Counted from the stretch's first letter, positions 21,480 through 33,019 are shown. The stretch is DNA of 64,000 bases from Tricholoma matsutake (GCA_026075535.2 AP026540.1:62001-126000); one strand, 5' to 3'. The notes: generated by a model from the sequence alone, not told the origin. Made by a program: numbers and translations.

Positions 21480-22529
21480 ATGGCATTAATTTTTCCCACC
21501 ATCCCACTACATCCCCCACCATGTCCTCCCTCGCTCCCAGCACCACAACCCAACACTCTTCCTGCCGATATGCCCTCCACCTGCTCTTCGACCTCCAAGA
21601 CCCATAGCGGCCACAAGAGGGCCACTTCACCCCCCACTTCCACTGCTACAACAACCCAGGCTGGCCGTAAGCATGCTGTCTCCACCATCGATGATGAGGC
21701 TGCAAAAGCCAAGAAGAAGAAGAAAATGGATGAGAACACAACAGAAAAGGGGGTTGAGAAAGGGAAGAAGAGGAAAGGGGAGGAATTGAAGCCCAAGATG
21801 GGCAAAAAAAACAAAAAAAAGTACGTATCGTTGCCCTCCCCTTACCGTTGCTCACAAAGTCTTTGTAGTCGAAAAACTTCCACTATGCAAGCCACTGACA
21901 ATGCAGCTGCCCAAGAGCTATCTCATCTCATCAGGTGAGTGGTTTTTCCTCTTTTCTTTCACTTTTCATTTCCTTTCCAGTTCTTTTTTGTTTTTGTTTT
22001 ATTTTTATCTTACTTTTTTTTTTAGAATGGAAGCCCTGCTCAAATGCAGTGGCATCGCTGTTGCCCCCTGAAGTGAGCCAAGACCGGTGGTGCTGCCATC
22101 CCCCCTCCCTTCACTCAGGCAACCTCGAGGCAACACTGCAAGACCACACTCGAGCAATACCATGAGGACAGTGCTGGGAGTGACAAGGAAAGCAACAACA
22201 ACACTGGAGGTGACAATGAGATGGATGACCCCACCAGCAAGACCACGATGACCAGCACAACCAGCATGACCAGTATGACCACCACAGATGATGAGGAGAA
22301 CAACAAGAACAACAAGAAGAATGATGACAAAAAAAAGAAGAAGGACAACAAGAAGAAGAAGGACACTAACTCGGGCAATGAGGACAATGACAACAAGGAG
22401 GATGAGGAGGACAACAAGGACAATGATGATGAGGAGGATGAGGAGGAGGACAACAAGAACAATGAGAACAACAAGAACAATGAGAACAACAAGAACAATG
22501 AGAACAACAAGAACAACAAGAACAATGAG

Positions 22530-22585
<56 letters not shown>

Positions 22586-25266
22586 CCAGGGCAATGAGGA
22601 CAACAAGGATGAGGACAAGGAGAACAACAATGACAACAACCAGGGCAATGAGGACAACACCAAGGACAATGATGAGGACAACAACAACAACAACCAAGGC
22701 AACAATGGCGACAATGACAACAATGGTGACAATGACAACAACGGCGACAATAGCAACAATGACAATGACAACAATGATGACAAGTACAAGAAGGGTGCTG
22801 ACAATGACAAGGCAAATGACAATGAGGCCGCCCCCACCACTTCTGTCCCCAGCACTGCAGCCACCACCACTACTTCCACCACCACCACTGCCACCACCAC
22901 CCAACACTATGGCCACCACCACTATCAGTATTTCAGCTGACCCAGGTAAGTGTAACTCATTTTCAATCTTTAATTTGTATTGTATACCTCTCCATGTATT
23001 AGATGTTATAATGACTGATGACAGGAACAATGTAGTTGGTGACCAGCCAGCAAATGGTAGGTATACTTGTTTATTTAATATATTGGTTTATTTAAAATAG
23101 GTCAGATGTTGCTATGGTGAGCCCTCCTCATAGCACTCCTGGTTGACATGGAGCATCTCATACCACAGGTGGCATCTTACATGGCTATGCACTTGGAAAT
23201 GTTCATAATTTTGGTGACCACATGGATGTTGATGACCAGCAGGGCAAGGTTGTAGGCAAGGTCCATGTTTATACAATGCATGGTAATCCCAATGAGTCCA
23301 AGCCTTATATGGTGCTCAAGCATGAGGTCACCAATCATCTCACACTCATCCTCAAGAAGCTTGGAAACTCATACTCACTAGTCAAAAGTATGTTGTTTTA
23401 GTTTTAAATTTTAAATTGGTCTTAAGACAAAGTCTAGAGCAAAATCAGTGTGTATTTGTATATGAGGATGAACTTTGGAATGTCCAAGGTCAATATGAGT
23501 CTGTTATCGAAGAAGATGGAGAGGTTGATTGGGTGGTTTTAAACCACCAATTTACCTTGAAGCTTCTCATTGTAAGTTTTAATTGCTCTTATAGGAATTT
23601 ATTTGTTGAGTCTCCACTTTTAGGTGGCTGATCAGACACCAAATCTTGCTTCAACTCCAAATTCTGATTCACTCTTGCTGGCCTCTTCCTCAACCTCTAT
23701 TTTTCCTTTTAAACAGCAGCTCATCACTATTCTTGAATACCAAGTTCATTGGCCAGTACGGGTGATGTCTCTCTTCAAATTACATATCAAAAATACAAGG
23801 CTTTTCTTACTGCATTCCAAACCTATGAAGAAATGGTGAAAGCAAAGACCTGGATGATCCAACAACCAACAAAGACCAACATTATCGAATTATTTGTGTC
23901 AAAGTCATTTTTCCATTCTTACTACAAGCATTATTTTTCCAAGGTGGCTGAACATGATGAGATGGTATCATGGTTGAGTGAGGATGAGGATCGACTCTGT
24001 GATGTTGATTTGTGGGGGATAAAGAAGGAAGTCTATACTTTTATGGACTTGGCAGCATGGTTGCAGAATGGAGGAACTTTGGAGGTTGAAAGTGATGGAG
24101 ATTATAAGGATAAGGGCAAGGGGACAAAGGGAAAGGGTTTAAGGAAGGACAATGCAAAAGTGCAGGAAAAGAGAAAGGACAAAGGGAAGGAGTGGGAGCA
24201 GGAAAAGGAGATGGGGAAAGGGAAGGGAAAGGGGAAGGGAAAGGGAAAGGGAAAGGGAAAGGGAAAGAGAATTCACAAGAAGGGAAAGAGTGATAGTAAG
24301 AAATCAAAGTAAGCATGTAAATACACAATTTATGGAACAAGTTTGTCATCTTTTGCACTAGTACCCAGGTTTTCAAGATTGTCCATGCAATATCATCAGC
24401 TCTATTTTTAGGAATCACCTTGGCTTTATCATCACCAATCCTCCTTTATATGATAGGAATTGCTCTGCTTCCTATTACTTGGGCCTCCCCCATTGAATCC
24501 CCATTTACAGACATTCCTTTCAAATTATTCAGCTACTTCCTCACCACAAACTTCAGCTCCAAACTTTCTTTATCGGCAGCCCTGATCATATTGTTTTCCC
24601 TGACAGAAAATCCTGATCTCTTGAATCTGCATGCATGGCAGCAATATGTCAGGGGGAACATCATGCCCAAGCATCAGGCTGGATAAAAGCCCTTGCACAT
24701 GCCTTAAAAAAACAGGTTGGTAGTCACAAGGTTGGGCCCTTGAAGATGAAAAATGTGAAGAAAGGAATGGACAAGGAGGAGGAAATCATAGCATTGGGTC
24801 TCAAACTTGACTCTTTGGCCAAGCTTTTACATCTCCACCCCTACAATGCCAATGAACAATATCAAGGCAAATTGCAACCCATTTCCAACAAATCAATCCA
24901 ACCAGCACTTGTCATTTGTCCCAATGCCATGGAATGCCAGACTCTGGCATGCAAGTCATGCTCCCTCCATCAAATCACTCCTATTCAAGATATTCTGCAT
25001 GTTACTTTGATCAAAGATGCCACTATACATGACAATGTCCCTATTTTGACAGGACTATGCAATGTGTGCAACACAAAACACATGGCTGATCATGAGCGAG
25101 GGTTGAAAATGAGGGGGGAAACAGATTCAGTCGATTATATCTGAATTCTGCAAAATACCTTAAAGTTGGGCATGGGCTATGGGTGGATCAATCATTTTCC
25201 CAAGCTGTTTTTAATGGGTTATACAGCTTCCATGCCTCAGCTGCTGGTTACAAAGGAGGCTTTTGA
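21480..25266 (+). CDS. CxC5-domain protein of KDZ-transposon type, multi-exon, probably degenerate
   Basis: Exon-like blocks read in order on the plus strand: a Pro/Ser/Thr-rich then Lys-rich start (21480-21820), a long Asn/Asp/Lys/Glu low-complexity block (22220-22800), a conserved block with [19 protein letters not shown] and [13 protein letters not shown] (23190-23390), [17 protein letters not shown] (23455), a globular part with [17 protein letters not shown] (23880), a Gly-Lys repeat, and a CxC5-like cysteine cluster: [45 protein letters not shown] (24900-25100). After a one-base frameshift near 25142 comes [19 protein letters not shown], the next conserved block, cut at 25266 by the inverted-repeat segment. 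CxC5 clusters accompany KDZ transposases, but no transposase is present here. The function is unknown. Confidence 0.6.
22525..22588 (+). repeat. (AAC)n microsatellite coding poly-asparagine
   Basis: An almost pure run of AAC triplets codes for about 20 asparagines within the low-complexity block of the gene at 21.5-25.3 kb. The wider segment 22220-22800 is built from AAC, AAG, GAC and GAG triplets, so all three plus-strand frames and the minus strand stay open. Only the plus frame gives plausible protein. Confidence 0.85.
24209..24270 (+). repeat. (GGGAAA)n microsatellite coding Gly-Lys repeats
   Basis: Repeats of GGGAAA/GGGAAG give a run of alternating Gly and Lys near the end of the exon that stops at 24312. 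The basic tail might bind nucleic acid, but the run may equally be neutral slippage. Confidence 0.8.
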
Positions 25267-25310
25267 GGGTTTGGGAGCAAATGGAGGTATCAGAGTTGCT
25301 GGGTTAGGTT

Positions 25311-26672
25311 AGGGTTATGGGACCTCCCAGGGTTGGCCACAGGGTTTGATCCATGGGGGCAGAAGGGGGCCACAGGGTTTGATCCATAGGGTCAGAAGGG
25401 GGTACAGTGCTCACCTAGGGTTGGATCCATGAGGGCAGAAGGGGGTACAATGCTCTCTCAAGCATGCCAAGGATTGTTGTACGCAGCAATATTCTGTCAA
25501 GTGATTTTAATGTGATATCTGTCAGACTATTTGCAAGATGTAGGGTAACTTGTGGAATTTATATTTGTTTACACTAAAAGCAGTTGTCGTGACCTAGTGA
25601 CAACCACTGTAGGGTTTGACACACTGTGGGTTTGGACACCAGGCTAACCGTGATAGGGTTGATTTCAGACCACAGGCACCCCAATTCGCCCCACTGAGTG
25701 TGTGAATGAGGGATGTCACATGACCATGTCATATATTTGCAGCAGTATACTGGGCTTGCAAGCAGCCACATAATAAAGTTAAAGTTAAAGTTAAAGTTAA
25801 ACCGCGATCGACAAGTGTGAATCAGGAGGACGATCGGAAGCACACCTGCGATTGCACTGACTTGTATCATACGCGGACGTCCCAGATGTCCATCCTATGT
25901 TGTCTAATGGACTGACCAGAGGTTGGAAAAGGAAATTGTAAGGGTATCTGGCACAAGAAGAGGAATGATATATAGTTCTCATAGTCATACTCAGCTCAGC
26001 CCCGGTTCGATAGCGGCAGGGTTAATTACCGTTGAAACCCACGGTCTCTCTTCTAAGGATTCCAGCGTGTCGCATCCACTTCCAGAGACATTAGTATGTT
26101 TGCTTAGACTAGATTTGTAATTGACACCAGCATACCATGAGGCAATCAGATATTTCTACCGGTTGTAAAAGTAAAGGATATCTGCAATGATATTGTTGTC
26201 GCACTGAATTACCATATTATGTGTTCACCCAGTGTACATGGATGTCCCAGACGTCCATGTCATGTCTATGTTGTCTAATGGACTGGCCAGAGGTAGGAAA
26301 TGGAAATTGTAAGGGTATCTGGCACAATATTGTTGTCGCCTGCAGTCGCACTGAATTACCATATCATGTGTTCACCCAGTGTACATGGACGTCCCAGACG
26401 TCCATGGTCATGCCAATGTTGTCTAATGGACTGGCCAGAGGTAGGAAATGAAAATTGTAAGGGTATCTGGCACAATATTGTTGTCGCCTGCGGTCGCACT
26501 GACTTACCATATCATGTGTTCACCCAGTGTACACGGATGTCCCAGACGTCCATGGTCATGCCAATGTTGTCTAATGGACTGGCCAGAGGTAGGAAATGAA
26601 AATTGTAAGGGTATCTGGCACAATATTGTTGTCGCCTGCAGTCGCACTGACTTACCATATCATGTGTTCACG
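25311..26672 (+). repeat. Left arm of the long inverted repeat
   Basis: It starts with direct repeats around GGTTTGATCCATGGGGGCAG (25340-25450), then non-coding sequence with the (AAAGTT)n tract at about 25773-25800, and ends in three 148-bp units. It abuts the truncated CxC5 gene, whose coding sequence stops at 25266. The frames on this arm occur again on the right arm in the opposite orientation with few changes, showing DNA-level duplication and not selection on protein. Confidence 0.85.
26221..26672 (+). repeat. Tandem array of the 148-bp unit (array 1)
   Basis: The anchor CTGGCCAGAGG recurs at 26283, 26431 and 26579, exactly 148 bp apart. Each unit holds TGGACGTCCCAGACGTCCA, a 7-bp-arm palindrome, and GGTATCTGGCACAATATTG. 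Array 1 runs into the left arm of the inverted repeat. Confidence 0.9.
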
Positions 26673-27116
26673 CGAAAAGTGACTAGGCTGTTTCTAGGAC
26701 CCAGTGCCAACGGTACGGACACACGGATGACTCATTGCCAGGGTCATCACCAACAACAAAGTCTAACAGTGTATGTCAATGATTGCCTCCTGTGACCGCT
26801 ATCGCAATACAGAAGAACATACCATACTCGTCTTCATCGGATGCCTAGAATTCCGCTTCGTGCTCATTGTCTACATGGGCCTCAATATCCAGGAATTTCG
26901 CGATATTGGTCAACATGACTTGTGGGCTGAAATCTGGATGTACATAAAATAGGTAAGTTCTACATGTCACATATGCATTGACATACCAAAGTCTTTAATT
27001 TTTCTCACAGGCGAAGGCCTCAGATCTCAGTGGACCCATGTCAATTCACAACTTATGTTCTCACTTCAAGACCAAGACTAATTCATTGTAAAGTAATACT
27101 GCAGATTGAAGTTGCG

Positions 27117-27270
27117 GGAACATTGTCGGGTGATTTACGAACCTCGACAAACTTTGTCAGGTGACTTACAAACCTTGACGAACATTGTCAGGTGACTTAC
27201 AAACCTTGACGAACATTGTCAGGTGACTTACGAACCTTGACGAATGTTGTCGGGTGACTTACAAACCTCA
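27117..27270 (+). repeat. Minisatellite, 31-bp unit, about five copies
   Basis: The unit contains ATTGTCAGGTGACTTACAAA followed by CCTTGACGA and recurs every 31 bp with small changes. It ends 12 bp before the first ATG of the gene at 27282 and could lie in its promoter or 5' leader. Confidence 0.85.
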
Positions 27271-27281
27271 CACCAGAACTG

Positions 27282-29565
27282 ATGATGCCTGCACCAAGAA
27301 ACAAAGCTTCAAGAAAGAAAAGGGAAGGATATGTGGTGTGTTGCCATACTTGTAATGCAACGGCTTGTACCACGAAAACAAGAGGAGTTCTATGGCCTGT
27401 TGAAGGCAGTTCTTTGGCAAGGCATGAAAAAAGCAATGCGCATCCAAGTACATGAGATAGCTACTCAATATGGTTTACTCATCCACGTATTTCACAAGAT
27501 TGTTCAGAATCTTGTGCTGCGAAGCAGTCTGGGGCATATAAGTGCCAACCAATGGATGGCGAGCTTATGCAGGGCTTGAACCTGTATAGAGAGTATCTGA
27601 ATAGAGCCGACCATCATAAGGGTTTGACTTTTCCAGGTGAATCTGGACAGCCTAATTCATTAGGGTATTACCTTTGCACCTCTATATGATGTTTTGTAAA
27701 CTCTGATGCATTACAAACAGACTTTCAGCCCAACGATCCTCTGTGGGTGACCTCTTTGTTCAGGGATCTTCCATGGATATATCAGATGTTTCGTTGGACA
27801 ACTTGAACCTATGTGGAGAACCTGCTTCAGTCAAGTAAGATCCTTCTTTCCCTCCCAGCCATTTGGTCGATATAAACAAACCTCAAACAGATTAATTACA
27901 CAAACAGCTGATTCCATTTCCACTACAGACAATTCTTCAGTGTACTATTCTGCCATAACCTCACCCATTATTGATGAGACGTCTGCACCACAAGATGCCC
28001 TGGACAGCACTGATATGAATTGCTCATCACTGACTACATCCACACCATCATCTCGTCTTGGTGCCCATGAGATGGAAATATCGCACTCCTTCCGTGAGCG
28101 ACCCACTGCTGAGAAACTAACCCAGAAGGAACTGAATATTACATGGAAGCTATTGTATGTGCCTGATCCTACCAGATATATGTCAAAACAGGATGCAGAG
28201 GTTGATATCGCATGGACCACGGAAAGTATAACCGAAGAGGAGCTGGAATCAGTCCAATGTCTTATAGGGACTTGCATCTATGCATATGGAAAAAGAAAGC
28301 GAGGAAATCGAGGAGTGGACAAGTGGCATTCAGTTCTCATCCAAGAATGGGTTTGTTTCTTGTACCGCTGATTGAGTTATATGCAGAGCTGACATTTTTA
28401 TTCCACAAGCTTTATGTGATTATCTCAATGTCAAGGGCTTTGAATGAAGATGAGAGTCCGAAAATCCAGACCGAATTTGTGCCCTGGAGGCGTTTCTTGG
28501 AAGAGTGGATCTATCCAGACAGTCCATCTGCGGATTTTGTAGGGTATCTGGACTGGTGTGACATTTTCATTGGACGTATGGACTTGACAGTGGACTACTT
28601 GTGAGTATCGGTTTTACATTTAGAAGATTATAATGAGGACATTTGATGATTCAGGGACAACCCTAAGTATGAAATCAAGTCAGATAATCTGGATCGGTAC
28701 AAGGAGAGAATGCTACTGCTGGAATCAACGACATGATTATGGCCTTCAATGGTTCAAATTAACTCACTTGCCCAGAAGGATGCATTGATAAGGAATCTGG
28801 ACATTGTTGCTAAAAGTATAGGGACTAGGCGGCCAAGAACGATTGTGATGAAAGAAGGAGACCAAATCCCAGTCGGGTACATGTTGAAGAGAACGAACAG
28901 TGACTGTGGGACCCATGTTATCCTTCCAAAGAAAGGTAAAAGAAGCGAAACAGCGTGGAAGGATCTGAAGGGTGGAATGGTGGACTCAGTGTGGTTGGCT
29001 CAAGAGTACATTCCAACCCTGAGAGAGTTTGGTGAATGGCGGGTGGTAATGGTGGGAGGACAGATTCTGTATTGTGCTCATATGCAATACGATGGATCAA
29101 AACATTGTTGGAAGTTCGTGAACACCACCAGGTTTTTGTTGCTGAAAGAAATCAAGTTGAGTGCATATCAGTGGATTGCAGATTAATAAAACTGACTAGA
29201 TATATATTAGTGAACTACGACGGAGTGGAAAACTATGTGGAGATTACTCAGTGGCAGATCCTGATTTTGGGACACAGGAAATTCGCGAAAAAAGAAAGCA
29301 GGAATTCTATCGATTTGTCCAAGAGACATACGAGAAATTATGTTTTGTGGAATCCTCAAGACTTGGAGGAAAGAGTGCATTGTCCATGTTTTTACGGATG
29401 GACGTTGGGTTTTCTTTTGATGAAAATGAAGAAGCTTTCTATTTTGTTAATGAAATAGAAAGAACACCCACGACAAGCCTATGGTCCAGAGCTATTGGGG
29501 TGCCTATCAATATATTTTCGGAGACGTTGGGTCAATGTCTACAGGAGTGGGCTGGTAGATTTTAA
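27282..29565 (+). CDS. Zinc-finger-like plus ATP-grasp-like protein (paralogue A)
   Basis: Starting at ATG 27282, a basic N-terminus leads into CCHTC...LARHEKSNAH, a C-x2-C...H-x5-H zinc-finger-like motif. Inferred introns: about 27447-27490, 27665-27719, 27835-27890 (GTAAGA...CAAACAG), 28351-28387, 28601-28654 and one ending near 29250. The middle is a Ser/Thr-rich linker, then EFVPWRRFLEEW and DWCDIFIGRMDL. The C-terminal half fits the ATP-grasp fold: VGYMLKRTNSDCGTHV (nucleotide grip), WLAQEYIPTLREFGEWRVV with GGQILYCAH (central strands), and FLRMDVGF...FVNEIERTPTTSLW, the metal-binding D and N-E pair. The substrate cannot be told. A TGA at about 28733 breaks the frame, so it may be decayed. 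Assignment rests on motif order. Confidence 0.6.
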
Positions 29566-29719
29566 AAATATTGAGATAGTAGTGCGCAGTAGTCCTCAAA
29601 TATAATAGATTATCCTTGTACTACACTTCTGTCCAGTATATATGCCACTCGATAATTCTACTGCTATGTTCTACAGTACACAGCCAGACGCTAGGTAGAC
29701 CTGAGGTCATAGACATCAT

Positions 29720-29935
29720 AGTGGATGCCCAAGTAAATTTGCTGCGGTATGGGATGCATTGTCCAGTTTGTCATTGAAGTTGCAGACGTAGGAATAAATT
29801 TGCACCAGGTACAATATCCATTGTCCAGTTTGTCATTGAAGTTGTGGATGCTCAACTAAGTTTGCGATGGTACAGGATGTATTGTCCAGTTCATCATAGA
29901 AGTTGTGGACGCCCAAGTAAATTTGCTTACACAAT
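29720..29935 (+). repeat. Minisatellite, about 62-bp unit, three copies
   Basis: ATTGTCCAGTTTGTCATTGA recurs (with changes) at 29758, 29820 and 29881, followed each time by AAGTTGTGGAYGC and AARTTTGC. It lies in the non-coding gap 29570-29980 after paralogue A. No other feature is visible in that gap. Confidence 0.8.
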
Positions 29936-29989
29936 TATATACATAAAAAACTAATCCCCACCTCATGCAAATGTGAGTGGGGGCAGGAC

Positions 29990-31040
29990 AACAATATTAA
30001 CTAAAACCGAAAAAAAAACCCTGCACCTACATACATCATGGTGGTCCCTCCTTGTTGTCGTTGTCGTCCCCCCTCGCCGTTGGCATCTCTCCTCACCATT
30101 GTTGTCACCTCTAGTCCTTGTCGTTGTCCTGGTTGTCCCCGTCCCCCACCATTGTCCCAGGTTTGTGCCACCTCGCCAGTCGTTGGTCGTGCCGGTGGCT
30201 TCTGTCATCTGCGTCGTTGGGGTCGTCGTTGTCATTGTCACCCCCCCCCCCCCCCCTTGTTTTCTGGCCCCATTCCTGGTCTTCCTGGTCATGGCTGGCA
30301 CTCCTCTTGTCGCGTTTGTCCCTGGCCTTTGCTGCTGCTGCTCCCGTCATTGTTGGTGTCGCTGCCGTTGTTCCTGTCAGCTCTGGGGTCGTTCTTGTCG
30401 TTCCCCCGGTTCTCATCCTCCCTGGCGTCGTCTGGAGCTGGTTTGGGGCTTTGGGGTTGCTGTGTTGGTGGTGGAGGTGGTCTTGTCATCGTCATCTTTG
30501 TCATTTTGGCGGCAGCCGCTGTGGTGGTGGGTCCTTGGCATCGGCGTCGCCCTCGCCTAGTTGTTCCCTGATGCTGCTGCTGCTGACTTAGTCGTTGGTA
30601 CTCCTCCCATTGCGGCATCGTCCCTTGCCGTCGTTTTTGGCGTCCTTGTCATCCTGGTGGCATCATTCCCATGTTTCCTGGTCTTGTCCAGTCACTCTCA
30701 TCCATAGCATTTCCATGGTAGTGGAACATCGTCGTCGTCGTCATGGGGGCCATGGTACCTTTCTTGGTGTTAGGTCAATGGAAATACCTAAAATACAATA
30801 AAAATTGTGTTAGTTGAAAGGAAAAAAACAAGACGAAAAGAAAAAACTTACCTGGGCCCGTTAGTTGCATGAGGTTGTTGTTGCTGTTGTTGCAAGAAGC
30901 GTTGGAGGAGTGTGGATGGGGGTGGAGGTGGGAGGCAGCAGCGGCGTCGAGAGTGGTGGTTGACTGACAAACGTTGAGACGGTGGGTAGTCTCAAAGGAA
31001 GGAGGGATGTTCATGCAACTGAAACCAAAGTCGGTCGAGC
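29990..31040 (-). CDS. Simple-sequence open frame, Asn/Asp/Thr/Gln-rich
   Basis: On the minus strand a first exon-like piece begins MNIPPSFETTHRLNVC near 31013 and ends LMQLTGPG; after an apparent intron, a further piece starts MPQWEEYQRLSQQQQ at 30618 and runs through triplet repeats of Asp, Asn, Thr and Arg. All frames on both strands stay open because of the triplet bias, and a C17 homopolymer lies at 30241-30257. The protein-like character resembles the low-complexity block of the gene at 21.5 kb. I would not assign a function; it may be a spurious open frame in simple DNA. Confidence 0.3.
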
Positions 31041-31303
31041 CTATCAACCAACAGCCACCTTACCTCCAGTGCTCAATCAAGCTATAGAGGCTCCCAGTTG
31101 AGCCTATCAACCAGAAACTCATGCAAGTAAGACTGAGGGCGTTGGTCGAGCCTATCGACCAACAACCAAACTGTCGGTGGTGGTGGTTTCGTGAAATCAC
31201 AATTGAATCGGATTGATTACATCATTATCATTTTCAGTCTCTGCAACCAAACTCAGCGACTTTGTGCTCATTGTACTATTGTACAGATTACCCTACTGCA
31301 TAG

Positions 31304-32313
31304 ATGTCTGAATACTTCGCTAATATCATTCCGAACCCGGATCATTTACACCTCCGACCACACTGCCTGACCTTTTTGACAGATGACCGACCCAGATTGT
31401 ACAGGGTAAGTCGTGGTATTACTGCTACAGTGCCAAAGCTCTGCTGATGTCTACATCTTTCAGGCTGTTTGCGAGTCCCTCAAGAGGTACAATATAGATG
31501 GCTCTCTGCTATATCGGCGTGTAAAAGCAGATAACAAGGATGAGAGCAACTGGATCGCTCACGCAGACTGCCCAGTAAGTAACCCTTTTCTCCATACAGT
31601 GACAGTTATCGTGATGATCAAAATACAGATTTGTTATAACAATGAGGGTTTGTTCTACATTTTGGCATGCTCTTGCAGGAAAAAAATCTACTCAAAGGTT
31701 TGTTTCTGCTTAATTTTATATGCATTGTTCACAGTCGATCGCCAGGATTGCTTGAAGAAGATGGCAGAGGAACATGAAACTGGACGGCTTCATTGTGAGT
31801 GCAGATTCATCCTTCATCATTATTCATATGTAAGGTATCCTTTGTACTAGGCCCTTTCTGTAGAAGTTTCACGGTCATGTTGCATAGAGAATGAGTATTC
31901 TGTGTAGACGAGAAGGGGCGCCGAGAAGAAAAACAAGCTGCTGACCAAATTAGAACTCACAAGAAGAAGAAGATCCAGAAACTGAAGAAGCAGGAGGAGA
32001 AGCGCAAAGCAAAGGAGAATGCAGAGATGAAAGGTGATGGCAGAAAAGATATAGAGGGCAACTGCCAGTGGGCAGCGGCAATTAAAAGGGTTCACCTTAT
32101 ACTGCCGCCTCCTCCAATTTGATAGTATGTATCTAGTGGTTTTGGCATTGCCTCGACTGTAACCCAAAAAAATGTCCAACTGTTGCAGGATTGTTGTCGA
32201 GATATCCAGCTTCTAGTAGAGATTCCACCTGACATTTACATAATTGCCCAACCAGTAAAGCGACCTTCTGTTGGGTTCTCAGAATTCATGTCAATAGGGG
32301 CCCCTATTCCCAG
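31304..32313 (+). CDS. Multi-exon gene of unknown family, cut at a palindrome
   Basis: Exon 1 (31304-31405) begins MSEYFANIIPNPDHLHL; the intron 31406-31463 (GTAAGT...TTTCAG) keeps frame with exon 2, YNIDGSLLYRRVKADNK to AHADCP (31464-31574), which ends at another GTAAGT. Later exons appear to give DCLKKMAEEHETGRLH (about 31740), a highly charged helix EKQAADQIRTHKKKKIQKL (about 31930), and DIQLLVEIPPDIYIIAQPV up to SIGAPIPR (about 32190-32310). The coding part ends inside a 16-bp palindrome at 32293-32308 that is shared with 39836-39851, so the true 3' end may be lost. The consistent splice signals support a real gene; I do not recognise the family. Confidence 0.5.
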
Positions 32314-32463
32314 ATAAGATACATAGGTTATCTTTTTTGCCATTTGCTATGTCTGTTCCTAGTTATTCAAGGGAAGCTTGTACAAGTAAAAAAATCCTAA
32401 TTGTCCAAAGTGGTGATCAGGTATGCCAATGTTAGACACTTATACTGATTCTGGAAAACTCAT

Positions 32464-32870
32464 CTGATTTCCGTTGAGCATGACAGGACCACATTTTTTT
32501 AAACCAGGTTGGCTCTTCAGTGTGTTCCTGATAAAAATATAATGCTTACGAGAGGTCGGGCATCCAAGACGGCTGTTACGCAGTAGGCACCAATAAGCCC
32601 ATTTTACTTAAACCAATCTTGCTCTTGAGTTCAGTCTACAAAAGGGTAGCTGAGCAAATTTTTCGTCCGTCTGATTTCCGTTGAGCATGACAGGACCACG
32701 TTTTTTTAAACCAGGTTGGCTCTTCAGTGCGTCCTTGATAAAAATATAATGCTTACGAGAGGTCGGGCGTCCAAGATGGCTGTTATGCAGTAGGCACCAA
32801 TAAGCCCGTTTTACTTAAACCAATCTTGCTCTTGAGTTCAGTCTACAAAGGGTTAGCTGAACATCATTCA
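32464..32870 (+). repeat. Tandem duplication, 207-bp unit, two copies
   Basis: CTGATTTCCGTTGAGCATGA begins copies at 32464 and 32671; the copies differ at only a few positions over roughly 200 bp. No coding frame spans it. The surrounding gap 32314-33019 otherwise shows nothing. Confidence 0.9.
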
Positions 32871-33019
32871 TGAAATTTTTTAAGCCCCTCGTGCAATTGT
32901 TAGTAGATCAACTAGCAACCCTGCAGCGCAGAGGAAGATCTGGCAAAGCATCGGGTTAGGCAGATAAATGACATTGATGCCTGTAAAGATGAGAAAGGTG
33001 GTTATGTGAGGACTGCACG

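Noticed and set aside
22005..23030. Long minus-strand frames of Val/Leu/Ser over 22.0-23.0 kb
   Set aside because: They are the reverse reading of the AAC/GAC/AAG triplet block and give only hydrophobic repeats; the plus strand has the plausible protein.
25301..25318. Telomere-like GGGTTAGGTTAGGGTTA
   Set aside because: Only two or three degenerate units at the edge of the inverted repeat; far too short for a telomere tract.
25574..25870. A 98-codon frame found identically at 38017-38313
   Set aside because: Its conservation comes from the inverted DNA repeat, and the RFNFNFNFNF run is just the (AAAGTT)n tract; no evidence of coding.
26221..26672. CRISPR-like regular spacing
   Set aside because: The whole 148-bp unit is repeated, there are no unique spacers, and the genome is eukaryotic.
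26221..26795. Repeated 75-115-codon frames with the phrase YHIMCSPSVHG
   Set aside because: They are translations of the 148-bp unit. The unit is not a multiple of three, so successive frames overlap; this is a non-coding repeat.
29973..30591. Three overlapping plus-strand frames rich in Pro, Cys and Val
   Set aside because: All frames stay open because of C/T triplet bias, and the minus strand gives the more protein-like reading with possible splice sites.
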